This document shows positions 45,131-57,959 of a DNA stretch of 64,000 nt, piece after piece. Source of the stretch: Sphagnum compactum (Eukaryota; Bryophyta; Sphagnopsida; Sphagnales); contig OZ234493.1 in NCBI GenBank assembly GCA_965153455.1, positions 34,400,213 to 34,464,212 of the forward strand. The letters are read 5' to 3'. The notes under the pieces are model-generated. The model made no database searches. It worked only from the letters and a program-made list of their open reading frames with translations, and was not told the DNA's origin. The first letter of the stretch is position 1. Each line of letters opens with the position of its first letter. Both the position numbers and the translations under genes were made by a program.

Positions 45131-48100
45131 ATTTGGCTCATTCCTCTTGAGGAGGATCGCCAATCCACCTACTCCACAAAATCCAAGGAAAAAAAAAACC
45201 CCTTGGATTGATCTACTACTACCAGCTGGTACTGTAGCTGAATAAAACTCAACCTTTGTAGCTGCTTCTGCATCATCAGCATCCTCTAGCTAGCTAAGAG
45301 GCGGACTTTTTCTTTGTTTCTAAATTAAAATTTTAGCTGTGATCATATTCTATCTCTTTCTTTCTTTGGTTGGTTTTTTGCCTCCCCCAGCTGGGCATGA
45401 GAAAAAACAAGCTAGGCTTCGGGATCTGCACCAAAGTTTGGTGTGAGTGGTGACACTGGGGTCATCTGCAAGCAGGCTGCCATATGTCTTGGGAGCAGCA
45501 GCTGCAGCCGCGCCATATCTGCTTCTGACATGCACCATGTTATACCATTTGTATACCAATTTTCTTTAGTACTAAATTCTCCCCCAGTGCACATTCATCC
45601 TTAAATTGGGTCTTCTTTTCCCATTTCGAGAGTTGTTGCCTAGTCTCTGCCCTCTTTGGGATAAATTTCGCAATAAAATTTTCAAAAACAAACCGACCCA
45701 TCACTCACTCAAAAGCAACGACATCAAGACTTGTACTTCCTTCTTCTTCATAATGGACCCCACAAGTTGTGCATGAATCTTCAAAAGTCTAGTCTAGAAA
45801 TCTAGATTGCCCCCCTTGAATGCAATTATTCCTGGGAAAATTAGAAATTAACAAGAATTGCTTGCCACAAATGCCTTACAAGCACGGTTTTTTTTTCTTC
45901 ACAAGAAGAATTAGCTAAATTTGGCTACAGATTGCAGAGAGTCAAGTAATAACATTTCTAAATCCTGCTATATTTTTTGGGGAGGTGCTGGAGCCAGTAG
46001 TTGTGTTTCAAATTTCAGATGTTGCATCATTGACTAGCTCCACCCCAAGAGATATTTAGCATTAAATTGTGACAGCCTTTTTCGAAAAAACAAATCTGTC
46101 TTCACAGTAAAAGAAACTAGTTTAAAAACTGCTAAACCAAAGTAAAAGTGGAGATCCAAATGTGGTGAAATTTCTTTTCTAAAAACAAAACAAATACATT
46201 CTCGAAACTTGACAATTTTTTCAGAAAAAACCAGAATATTTCAACAGACTATTTATTTGCGGAACCTATTGTCTAAATATGGTGATTCCGGAGTTTTTTG
46301 TCCTTCAAAATCTGGTGACTTTGCTGCATCTTTTTCACAAAATTCCTTTGTATCAATGGCACTGGATTATTTTTTTTGGTCATCAATGGCAAAACTTCAG
46401 CCCAAAGAAAACCAACTCCTCTGCTATTTATTAGCATTAAAACAGAGACTACCTAATAAAAAATCATCACTGCAAGATCAAAAGTGAGCCATTTTACTTT
46501 ACTTTGCATCCACCCTATTGTTTAGGAAAACAATATAATTTACCTGCCAAACTTAAATTAGTCATGTAATTTGTTGTGTGATGATGATGGCTAATCAAAG
46601 AAAGATTTGGGTTGTTGCATGAATCTCCAAGAGCCCAGATCTATGTAGATTGCAACCAGGGTTTTTTTAAAAGCATTTTGTGATGTAGCCAAAGTGGTCA
46701 TGGTCATCCAGAAAAGAATTTAGCCAAATGTCTACATACTAGATATGAAAGTAGAAAAAAAACACAGAATCCTCCTATATATTCTTGGCTGCCTACTGAA
46801 ACTTATCATAACAATGTGGCAATTTGGAATTTTTTCTTTCAAATCTGGCGAATTTGGGTCTTTTTTTTCTCATGAAAAAACCCCATTTGTATAGGCTGCA
46901 ATCAAAATTTCTGGTTGAAATTTGATGAATTTTTTCCCAAAAAAAAGACATTGATTGCAACCCTTATGGAAAGTAATTAACAACAAAATATTTTACATTA
47001 AGATAACCAGTAGTGAATGTGGTGTTATTGATGTTTATTATTTATTTTAATACACCTTCATTAACCATAATTTCAATGAAATTAAGGCTTAAAGAGAGTG
47101 TGACTTCTTCAAGGAAAACTTGAATGTGTGTGATGATTAGAATGGCTATATGATCAAAGCATTTGTGTGTAATGTGTGTGATTAAGTAGCATGGGTAATT
47201 AAGTTCTAGTTAATACTATTTATCGTGCCAGCCATAGGTACGCACAAATGGACAGTAACGCACAAGACTTCAAATATTAGTTCAAATTTATTCTTTGCCC
47301 TTGGGAACATTAGCATTCATAATACCAGCATTAGAAACACTATTCATGCATGCCTGCCAAATATGTGGGAATTTTACAACTCTTACAGTTGTTTCCCTTT
47401 ACACAACTGAACCTTTTTTTTTGGGGGGTCCAATCACCTCACTCTCTAGTGCACCTAGCAACTCCCACAAAAGAAAAAGAGTCACCATTGTGCTTCACTT
47501 CTTCTGTGTCGCATACTCCATTCAACAAGGTCAGTCGTTTCGGTTGTGGACAATTTTTGTTTCTCATATATATACATGTACATAATATTTACATGTTGCC
47601 CACTACTTGTTTCTGCACAAGTCTGGAGAGCCAAAAGTCAATACCTACTGGTAACGTAGACCAGCTTTCCATAATTATGTCATAGTTTTTTTGCAAAACA
47701 AACATTTTATTTATTTGTTGGATAGAAAGGTGTTTTTGCCCATATGTCTGTTCAGTGTGGTTCAGTTCCCCTCTGTTTGCAAAGGTTAATGGGGACCATG
47801 TCAAGATTGTGGACCATTCTAATGGGGAGAGAGATAGGAGGACCCAAAAGAGGAAATTGCAAAATACTAGATGTCAGTTTTCAAACCCATCTTTTGCAGC
47901 ATTAGCATGTGCAGTCGCTTACTTATTTGGAATTGCTACAAAATCCAACTCTTTGCTGCTGGCAATTTTATTATTATATTTTTACTTTGTTTATTCACAA
48001 TTTAATTATTGGTGTTATTTTGTGGGGACCAAAGCATAGAAAGGCTTTTGACAATTTGTCTCAGGCTTTCTAGGCTCACAACCATGATCTCAAAGGCTTT

Positions 48101-48387
48101 CTTCCAAGCATGTAGGTGGCCCTTCCTTATATATACGTGCACATGTTGCTAAAATAGGAAGCAGAAGAAACCCACCACTATTATGTTATGCTTCACTACA
48201 CTGACATAACCTAACACTCTGTATGTTGTCCAGAAGAGCCTTCCAAAGGTTGCTATGTTTTTTTGTATGTAATAACTTGCTGTACTTTGGCAAGGTGAGG
48301 TGATGGGTGGGGGAGCACTTGTTATGCTCCAATCCTTGCTAAAACCGTGCAGTCCTATTCTTCGTCTTCTTCTTCTTTTCCCATTAG
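45131..48387. other. Repeat-rich intergenic sequence
   Basis: Several diverged copies of the TAGCCAAATTTGGCTA-containing family are visible (for example 45912-45927, and weaker text near 46140-46370 and 46680-46900). Open frames at 46209-46487 and 47755-48039 lack recognisable domains. Confidence 0.4.
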
Positions 48388-48546
48388 GTCAGGGAATCAA
48401 GCAAGTTGAGTCTGTCTGGTAGTTCAGTGAGCTCCCTGAGCCTGGATAAGTTACTTAGGGCAGGCAAAGCAATTGAATTTTGGAGTCACTTGGTGCAAAG
48501 GAATCATCAGCATGTGTATGGGCATTGGGGCCTGTCATGCAGTTGA
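48388..48546 (+). CDS. Possible terminal exon of an unrecognised gene
   Basis: After a pyrimidine-rich tract and TTAG acceptor, a 52-codon frame reads VRESSKLSLSGSSVSSLSLD, then KLLRAGKAIEFWSHLVQ and a His-rich end before TGA. Codon content looks protein-like. A phase-0 donor after CNNLLYFGK near 48294 could precede it, but the rest of the gene was not found. It may be a real exon, a captured gene fragment, or chance. Confidence 0.25.
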   Translation, partial: VRESSKLSLSGSSVSSLSLDKLLRAGKAIEFWSHLVQRNHQHVYGHWGLSCS

Positions 48547-50013
48547 CTGACTCATTGCTTCATTGCTCCAGTGTTCGAGACAAATGTCAAAGTATTACAA
48601 AAGTCTACCACACAAAAAGATTCATCAGTAGACTACTTTCACATCTCTCCCCCGCTACAACAAGTGGTGTCTTGTTACATCAACTGATTTCTCTATATTT
48701 TAAGTGAATTCACTAATCTCAATAAACAGGGACTAGTTGAAAATAGTGAATTCGTTACTCTAATTAACGGGGACTAATGAATTGCACCCACGTTTTCTAG
48801 TACCTCCAACGAACAAAGAAACCAATGAATTGCACCCACATTTTGTAGTACCCTCAACAATCAAAGAAACCAATTGTTTTTGAGAGGATTTTCAGTGTAG
48901 CCAAAGTGGCAATATGCCATACAAAGCTGTAGAAAAAGTGATGATCATCTCTAGGAAGATTTAGCCAAATTTTTAATCATCTTTCTATACTTTTTGCTAC
49001 AAGTTGTAGAAATCTAGTTTTTCTTTTTTCTCCCACTTGGAGATTGAGACTTTAAAACATAATCACTTCATATTTGAATTTTTGAGTTTTTCTTTTTCTT
49101 TTGGCAATTTTTTGCTAGTAAAAGGAAGGTTCTACAATAAATTAACCTCAGTTTTGTATTGTTTGAGTAGTGCAATCAACGTGCAAAAATCACTAATCAA
49201 AACCTTACAAAATTTTGGGTTTCAAGGTCGCATCACAAACTTGCCCTCTCCATGTTGTTGTGCTTTTTACAACACTTCAATAATGTATTTAAATGAACAC
49301 ATTGTTAAATATTGTAAAAGCACAAATGCATGGAGGGGGCAAGTTTGAGATGCAGAGTGAACCAACAGCCACAAGCTCATCATTAAGGTCCAGGGTGACA
49401 CATTATCATGGTACCTTGGCAGCTTTGACACTAATTATATTATTTTCAGAAATGTTAAAATTTTCACACAAAAAAATTCAAAGAACAAAATCTTGTGAAG
49501 GAAACAATTGGATTTTCAGGTATACTCTATTTGTTGAAATGAAAATTTCAAAGTAAATTAATTATTCAACAAACATATGTCAAAGTTGCCAAGGTACTAC
49601 AGTATATCATTTTCTTGACCACAATATATGACATAATCTTGAAGTGACAACCATACACTTCTACTAGTGACCAAAATATCTATTGAACATGAATTTTTCT
49701 TTAAATAGTTGAATCTGCTTCTTGAGCCCTTAATGTGCTCATCCCTGATGTTGGGTGCATCTCCTAGATCGTCCTAACAGGCTCACCTGATGCCTAACCC
49801 AACATAATGAGGGTAGGAACCCCCAAACATTATTTGTGCATATAGTGGGCATTGCAAGTAGCCTCTTTTTTCCCTTGTCTGCCTTGGGCCGATGGCTGAT
49901 GCCCAGATACATTTTGGACCCATGTTATGCATGTATTAAGCTTGTAATGGCCTAGTGTGCATTAGAATCACGAAACATGGATAACATGACCTAAAAGCAT
50001 GTGTGGGCAGGCA
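48547..50013. other. AT-rich intergenic sequence
   Basis: Further diverged copies of the TAGCCAAA family near 48890-48980. No gene supported. Confidence 0.35.
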
Positions 50014-50049
50014 CCAAGATGTGTCTGGGCACCACCAGACACATCTTGG
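50014..50049. repeat. Perfect 15-bp hairpin, six-base loop
   Basis: CCAAGATGTGTCTGG, loop GCACCA, then the exact reverse complement. Unlike most palindromes in this AT-rich window it is GC-balanced. Confidence 0.9.
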
Positions 50050-52539
50050 ACAGGCGCAAGGGCACTCAGAGGGAAAAAAGAAGCAAGCAATACTTTTGTA
50101 CTGGCTGCACTGACTACTACTGCCTGCAATAATAACTGTGTGCACACATAATGTTGGGGGGCAGGGGCTTGACCATTCCATAATACATTAGGGTGGCTCT
50201 TACAAACACTGGCGTTGTGCACACTTTTTAGTCAGGGGGTGAAGTCATTTTAAAAGGAGAGCCCCATTTGCTCTTTGTATGTGACATTTTGATTGTAATT
50301 TCTGCCTGGAGCTGGCTCAGTGCCAGCACCCTTTGAATCATCTTGCAACCCTCTGATACACCTACCACCTCTCTCATTGACTTTTGAATTGCAGAATGAC
50401 CATATTTATCTCCATATGAATTGTGTATACTTATGTGTATATAACACTCTTTGCAAGGCACAAAACTGTTTTTAGGTTTTTCAATTTCTAGGCTAGTTGC
50501 TGTCTTTATTTATCCATGTCCCACTCAATCAAAACTAACAAGGGGTGTGTCACACTGTGGCCTTGCCATTTACATCAAAAATATATCTTAATGCAAAAGA
50601 AGAACTATGGAAATTTAAATGTTTCACCATGCAAAAATATAATCTTCAAAAAAATCCTCTGAAAGAAACCAAAATCCTTCAAGATACTATAACTCTATAA
50701 CTTATCTCAAGTTTCAGCACAAGCCAAAATACCACCTTTCAAAAAGCCTTGTATAAAATAGACCTACTACCTAGGGGCCAAAATCCATTAAGCTACAATA
50801 CTCTATAATCAATCTAAACCCAATATCCTTGCCTTGGTAGGCAAGGCCAACAAAGTCACATAGACAAACATAAAACATGAGTGTTATGCTCAATTTAGTG
50901 TGAACATGATTATCTGACAAGAACCACAAGTCAATGGCGTGGTCCTTAGTTGCTTACTTCGATAACAAATTCAATAACAAAATACTATGAATGCTGAATG
51001 AACTCCAATTCTGTTCTCACAAAGCTGCCACTCATATGCCATCACCTAGTACTGTGAGCATGAAAAAACATGACACAACAGCGAATGGTTTTGATCAAGG
51101 GATTAATCAATTTGCGACTATCGTACAGTAAAAGGACATGTTAAGAATGCATGGAATATTATGATTGTGTCTACACTAACAGGTGCTCCACATGCTTCAA
51201 GACCCAGCTCCCCTAACACCAAGTTTGCACTTTGAGGTCCTTCAAATAGTAGTGTAAAGCACACCCTACATCAATTGTAAGCTTCAGGCATTGTGAATTC
51301 ACATCAAGCTCAGCTTACAATCTTTGGATTCCAGCAATCTGACATTGGGTTCAAACCGGTGTTGTGTGGGTATACCTTTTACTTAGATATATCTGTTGAG
51401 TATGGACATGGTATAATTTTTTATTTTATCTTATTTTGTTGTAATCAATATATCTTAATGTATTATGGAGTAGTCAAACTCATGCCCCCAACCCATAATC
51501 TACTTTGTAGGTTGTGACATTTGCTTGAATTTTGATGAATATATACAAATTTATTTTAAACATGTGATTTTTAAAATATAATTGAAACAAACTCAAAAAA
51601 ATTTATATAACTAATCACTAAAGAAAATAATATTTTTAAATTCAATATACTGAGGTCTACTTGATGACCACTTTTCATTTACGTTGTAAGGTAATTTTCT
51701 GGTCTATTTTATCGTGCTTTTGTCCAATCAAGATTTTCGATCAAACCTTTTAAATACGAAGTTTTATTGTTCATGAAAGACTAATCCCAAGTGATGGTAC
51801 GTCTTAGAAGGTCCTTGAATGTTGTATTTCAAGTCATTTAAGAGGCAACACAAGACATTGAAATAAAGATATAGAAACAAGGGGCATCTTTGTTCCATAA
51901 AATGTGAAAGGTGAAATGCTTGACCTAGCTCCCTCTCTATTTTGATTAACAAAGAATAGTAAGACCACTTAAAGACAAGTATGAGTGGAATTTAGAAATT
52001 TGTTGAAACATTTAACTAAATAAATCTAAAATATTTTTTTTAAAAATTTGTAAGAGCTAGGAGATGCCAAAGTTAGAATTCTAGAATTGTAAAACTTCAA
52101 ATAGAAGTTTTACAATGCAAATTGTTTTACTAAACAATTTCAACCATTGGCAATGAGAAATACTAACAATTCCAAAACTATATAAAATTCACAACCCTTT
52201 TTTTCTACAGAAGCAAACATTTAATTTTTTAATTTTCTTAATGCAAAAGAAACAACATTTGTGATGAAAAATACTCAACTGTAGAAGAAAAGTTTCGAAA
52301 GAAATATTCCAAAAGTAGATTTTATAGCAAAAAAGAATATTGCAAAATGCATCAAGAGCAACAAAAGAAAAATTTCATCATTTTTGGAATAGGTAAAGTT
52401 GTTTTTTTAATCAATTTAGTCATCTATAACCCAATGGCTACCAAATTATAACAAAAAATTTCAAAATTTAAATTATTTGTTGCCTTTTATTAAGGAAGAG
52501 GTTCTTTTGTATAATGATGAAACCCATCAAACCCAATCA
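50050..52539. other. AT-rich intergenic sequence
   Basis: No gene or array recognised. Confidence 0.4.
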
Positions 52540-53340
52540 AGTTGAATCTATAGACTTTTAAAATCAAAAATCAAAAACCCCAATCAAATTTGTCAAAAGC
52601 CTTTTCAAAGTTGAATAGGAAGAGGGCTAGGTCATAGCCACTCTCTTCCAACCATGCCATCACATCATATGCAAGGTTAATGTTGTTTATGATGTTGTGC
52701 CCTTCAATGAACCCAATTTAGTTTAAGTTGACAATCGGGGGATGGAATTCTTTAAAGTTGTTAGGCGAAAATTTTAACTAGGATTTTGTATGCATTGCTA
52801 AGTAATGTTATCAATCTCTAGTTTCCTATTTTCGATCGGTCACTGATTTTGGGAATTAGAATTATGTTTCCTTTGGAAAGAATTACCAACATGGAACCTT
52901 GCATCTTATTTCTTTCAATGCTTCCATCTTGTTCAATGCAGTTTAAGTTGTGATCTCCCAAGAAACATGGTTGCAATTCATGTTCTCTGAAGACCTTGCC
53001 TTTGGGGAATCAACTATGGTTTTGTTGAGTTCATTGAAGGTCATGTCTTTCACGAGTTTTCAATTCATGGCATCATCAACTTCCTTTGGCATGCTTACAC
53101 AACATTGTGAACAGATGTCTCTAAGTACTTTTCTTGAAGTTGGATCCACTTAGTCAATATAGTTGTCAATAAACTTGGTTGATATAAATCAATAATATTT
53201 TTTTTAGGATGTGAGCTTGTGATTGTCGATAACAAGCCCTTAGATCGTGGAGCTTTCTATGTTCCACCATGTGGATGTGAAAAAAGGTTTGGAAACAACT
53301 ATCCTCAAATCTTTGCCATTTAGCTTCATTAAGCATGGAT
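52540..53340 (-). mobile_element. Dead LINE (L1-type) reverse transcriptase fragment
   Basis: Read on the minus strand through several frameshifts and stops, the order of L1-type reverse transcriptase blocks is clear. First come a region like EDSCFQTFFHIHM (about 53300) and KDMTFNELNKTIVDSPKGK, followed by ILIPKISDRSKIGN and LITLLSNAYKILVKIFAQQL. GFIEGHNIINNINLAYDVMA comes next, then LFLFNFEKAFDKFDW, the FDKAFD catalytic block of domain A. The C-terminal blocks with the YADD motif are missing. This is a truncated, long-dead copy. Confidence 0.75.
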
Positions 53341-55074
53341 TGAGAGTTTAGGTTGGCTTACATGTTGTCTATGAAAGATGCATGAACCATGGAGAAATTA
53401 GTTTAGATCCTAAAGTTTTGAAGATTAATTGAAGGTGCAATTTGACCAACATGATTTTTTTAGTTTAATTTTGATCTCCTTTTTTTGGGGGGCCTTCCCC
53501 ATGCACGTATTGCATTTGCAAACTTATATGAAGACAACTTTTAATTCAACCTTATGATCAACAAGGTGGGATTGTTGAATGTATCTTTCTAAACTTGTAT
53601 CAAATTTATTTTTTGTATTTTAAGTCAGGGGGTAACACTTTGTCAAAATAGACCTTCACAATAGGTCAAGTAAGTAGTTCAAGTTAGATCCAAAGGACCA
53701 ATGATGAGGATCTAAGATGTGCCATATAACTGTGATTTGAATGTGGTTGTCACACTTGTCTAAACCTTGTAAAAAGTAAAATTGTTCTATCAAAGAAATT
53801 GTGGATTACATTTCAAAATAACCATTGTTGATAGAAATTTTTTTATGTCCTAAATGGGTGCAATCACAATAAAATGAGCGAAAACGAATGTCAACTGACG
53901 CTTTAAACTAATCAAAATTGGAGAAATACTTAAAACCATGGCAATTATGGCAAATTATTATTTTTTTCATTTATATAAATGTTGAGAAATTCAAATGGAA
54001 AATCCATTTGATAAATTTTAAGTTTCAATTTAGGACCTTTGAAAGTGAACTCCTATTGAGTTAGAAGGAATCAATTTAACAAAGGATTGTCAAAAGGACT
54101 CATATAATAAAACAACATTGATGGGAAAAACATTAAAAACATAAAGACCTATTAATCACATTCAAAAAGCATTCACACCCTAAAATATGTGGAAATCTAA
54201 AACTTTAAAAATTCAAAGAACTTTCCAAAATTGATTTAGAATTTTAGAACTTCAAAATTCTTTTACCACATATAAATGGGGTATAATGTAGATGATGTGT
54301 TAAAAATATTGAAGCATATTATACAAGAAAATTTAAAAAAATTAAAATTAATTTTTGGTTATGATTTGAAATTGTTACATTTTTAAAGACGAAACACTAA
54401 ATTTACAAGGAATTAACACACTTTTAAAAATTATAAACAAAAATATATTTCATGTACTTGGATGATTATATGTATTTATTATAATAATTTGCAAAACAAA
54501 TTTTTCAAAAATTCATTTGTATGAAAAAATTATTTTTGGGCAAAAAGCATGCAATTCTTTTCTAAAGTAACTTCATTGGCTCATTTTCTCTCATTTGCAC
54601 CCAAATGCCCATTTTGAAGGTGAATTGGAACCAAATATCCATTTCCTCTTGCCTCATGTTGTGGTTAGTGATTTTGACTCAAAATTGTAGGAATTCAAAC
54701 TAAAAATAATTACACAAATCTAATGTATAGATATTCATGTCATTCATAACAAGAAATTTTGTCCTTTTTCATTGCTAGCCCATGTAACTAATGTTTCATA
54801 AATTTAAAACAATGTGACCAATTTATAGTGTTTTTGACATATAGTAAAACTTTGCATTAATTGTTAAAGACAAATTAGTAATGTTGTAATGTTCATTATG
54901 TGGTTTAAATTAGTATGAAAATCATAGTCCCAATTTTTTTTTGATAATTCAAAAAACTAATTAAAGTCCTCATTTTCAAACCAAAAAACGTTTTAATAAT
55001 TTTCTCCATATTTTGTCCATTATCAATAGATCACTATATATGTGTATCCATTCACATATAACAAGTTTTTGTTA
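53341..55074. other. AT-rich intergenic sequence
   Basis: No gene recognised. Confidence 0.4.
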
Positions 55075-55650
55075 CCAATATGACACATTTTGCACCCATT
55101 GAAGTGAAGACTTTTTTTAGTGAGTTTCATTGTGATAAAACTTCAAATGTTATAGTTTGAGCTTTCATTATGACATGAATTTCACATGTGACATGAGGAT
55201 TTTTTTTCATTGTGACAAGCTAACCATAAACATCATGGTTTTGATTTGCATCATGACAAAAGTTGTGAGATTTTTTGGACCCATTGAAACAAGGATTTGT
55301 TTTTGGGACTTCATTGTGATAATACCTTAAATGCCATAGTTTTAACTTGTATCACAACATGAGTTTCACACATGTCATGAGATTAATTTTGCCATGACAA
55401 GACCTTAAATGTCATAGTTTAGTTTACACCAGGACACAAATTTCACACACAACAAAAGTGTTTGTACCCATTGAAATGTGAATATTTTTTGGGGGATTTC
55501 ATTATGATAAAACCTTAAATGTCATAGTTTTAAATTGCATCATAACATGAATTTCACATGTGAAGTGAATTTTTTTCTTTGATGTGATGAGACCTTATAC
55601 ATCACAATTTCAATTTGTGTCATGACACAAGTTTCACACGTGGCGGTAGA
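55075..55650. repeat. Higher-order tandem repeat, about 187 bp
   Basis: ACCCATTGAA recurs near 55095, 55279 and 55466 (period about 185-187). Within each unit two related half-units carry GAYAARACCTTAAATGTCATAG-like text (near 55134, 55217, 55318, 55397, 55506 and 55589), each followed by ATCATRACAYGAATTTCACA. Confidence 0.75.
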
Positions 55651-55849
55651 TTTTAATTCAATTCATTATTCATCTATCAATATAGATCAATATTTCAATC
55701 TAAAATGAAATTGAATGGCACTTTACTAATTTTGGATTCAAAAGCCAAAGATTCAAAACACACATTATTCATAAAGTTAAAACACAAGTTAGAACCCATA
55801 CATAGAATAACAAGCATATTTTTCAAGCCCATATTAATTTCATCCATAA

Positions 55850-56780
55850 TGTATTAGCTAAGGTTAGCTTAGGTTTAACCTTGGTTAACATAGGTTTAGC
55901 CTAGATTTGTTACCGTAAATTTAACCTAGGCTTCAATAGAGGTTAACTATGTTTAACCAAGTTGGTAACTTCAATTGATTTTAGGTTTAATTTTGGTTAG
56001 TCTTAATTTAGCCTAAATATAGTCAAGATTAACTTAAGTTTAGTCAAAGTCAACCTAAGTTTGCCTAGGCTAAGTTAAGGTTAATGTCAAATGATTAACT
56101 TCAGTTTAACTTTGGTTAGGTTATGTTTAACCAAGGTTTAGCCAAAGTTTATGCCTAATATAAACAAGGTTTAATTTGTTTTAGCCTAGGTTTAACCAAA
56201 ATGTAACAAAGTTTTAACCTAGATTTAACGCATTTTAACCAAGGTAGAGCATAAATTTAAATTCCAAGGTTTAGCCAAAGTTTAATCAAGGTTTAACTTA
56301 GGTTTAACGAAGATTTGGCCAAAATATAACTTTGATTCAACATAGGTTTAACCAAGGTTAGCTTAAAGATTAACATAGGTTTAGTTGAGGTTAATCTATG
56401 TTTACCCAAGATTAATTTAGGTTTCACTTTAGTTAGGCTAGGTTTAGTTTAATTGAGCTTTAATTGACTTAGGTTTAACCTTGGTTAACCGAACTTTAAC
56501 TTTTTAGTTCGCCATGGTTTAATTTAGATTAGGCTAGGTTTACCTTGGTTAGGTTAGGTTTAACTTGGGTTTAACCTTGGTGAGCTTAAGTTTAACATTT
56601 TGGTTAACTTAAATTTAACCAAAATTAACCTTAGTGCACTTACAATAGCTTCTTGGTCAACCTAGGTTAGTTTAGGGTTAACCTTTGTTAGCCTATAATA
56701 ACCTAAATCAATTTAGTTTAACCTAAATTAATCCAAATTAAGCTAAATTGCCTTGGTTAGCCTAGATTGGATGAATGCAC
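55850..56780. repeat. Long degenerate GGTTTAACC-type repeat block
   Basis: About 930 bp is made almost wholly of AGGTTTAACC, TTGGTTAACC, GTTTAGCCTAGG and related words, in both orientations with variable spacing. There is no fixed period and no open frame. Weaker stretches of similar text follow at about 57510-57680 and 57880-57960. Confidence 0.8.
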
Positions 56781-57747
56781 AATCGAATGGCTCAAAAATG
56801 ACAAAAATTATAATCCCTATGAATCCAAACAAGATTCTTTAAAATGATTCAAATGGACATGGTTGATACTTCAAAAAATGTTATTATTCTAATATTTGAA
56901 TCATACATGCTCAATCACCTACAAACCTTTCCAAATGTATGTGAAATTATATGTTTAATGTAACTAATGTCATTTCTTAACTTGGAAATCCTAAGAGGAA
57001 AACCCACAAAGTCCATATGATTAACAACCCATTTAAAGCTTTCAAAAAATATGCTTTTGGGACAAAAAATTTGAAAAAAAATAAAAAAATTGCAACTCAT
57101 ATTGACTTACGGAAATATGGTCAAATTTGAGCCATTCAAAAGTCCCTAACTATTAAATGGTTGAGGTTTTCAAAGAAAATATTCATGATATGAATTTATC
57201 ATTTTGTATTTCATCATAAATTGAATCCCAATAAAAAGTCTAGAATGTGAATTAATATAAAATTTTCCATTTTATGATGTTCCAGTCAAATGACTAGTCC
57301 ATATTTTTCAACTTCAAAAGTCCATTACTAGTAGTAAATGAGTTTTTTATCAATAATTAATCACATAGTTCATTTCATAATGAAGTTGTTAGTTTAGATC
57401 CAAGTCCCAATTAGTAAATCTAAGGATATATTAATCACTATACGCATTTGGTTTCCAAAAAAAAAATTGTTTTGTCACAAAAATGAACCATTTGATTGTG
57501 CATCTACCCTATACTCTAAATTATCCTAGGTTATTTTAAGTAGCTTATGTTAGCCTTGGTTATCCTAACTAGCTTAAATTAACCTATGTATGTCTACCTT
57601 AATTTAGCTAGGTTTAAGATAGATTGGGTAGACCTAGGTCTACCTAGGTTAAGTTAAGCTTAATTTAATTAAGGTATTTAAGTTTTTTTACTTAGGTTTT
57701 ATTACTCTTGTTTATAATTTTGTGGTAAGTAGTTTTGTTAACTAAAA

Positions 57748-57880
57748 AAAGTCATGGTGCAATGGTTAAAAACTTGAACCTTCAAAATGTTGATGAAGGG
57801 TTCAAGTTCTCACACTTGCAACCTATGCAAATGGCCTAGATTACTTAGGTTTGCATTTAGTGTAAGCCATTAAGGCCAAG
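57748..57880 (+). mobile_element. tRNA-derived SINE-like sequence
   Basis: An internal polymerase III promoter is visible: box A-like TGGTGCAATGGTTAA at 57755-57769 and box B-like GGTTCAAGTTC at 57799-57809, 44 bases apart. The sequence does not fold as a full tRNA, so a SINE head is more likely than a tRNA gene. Confidence 0.5.
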
Positions 57881-57959
57881 CCTCCTAAGGTTCTTAGGTT
57901 AGGCTAAACGGTGAACTTCTTAAGCTAACCACCTAGGTTAAGCTTTTTAAGTTTCGTCA

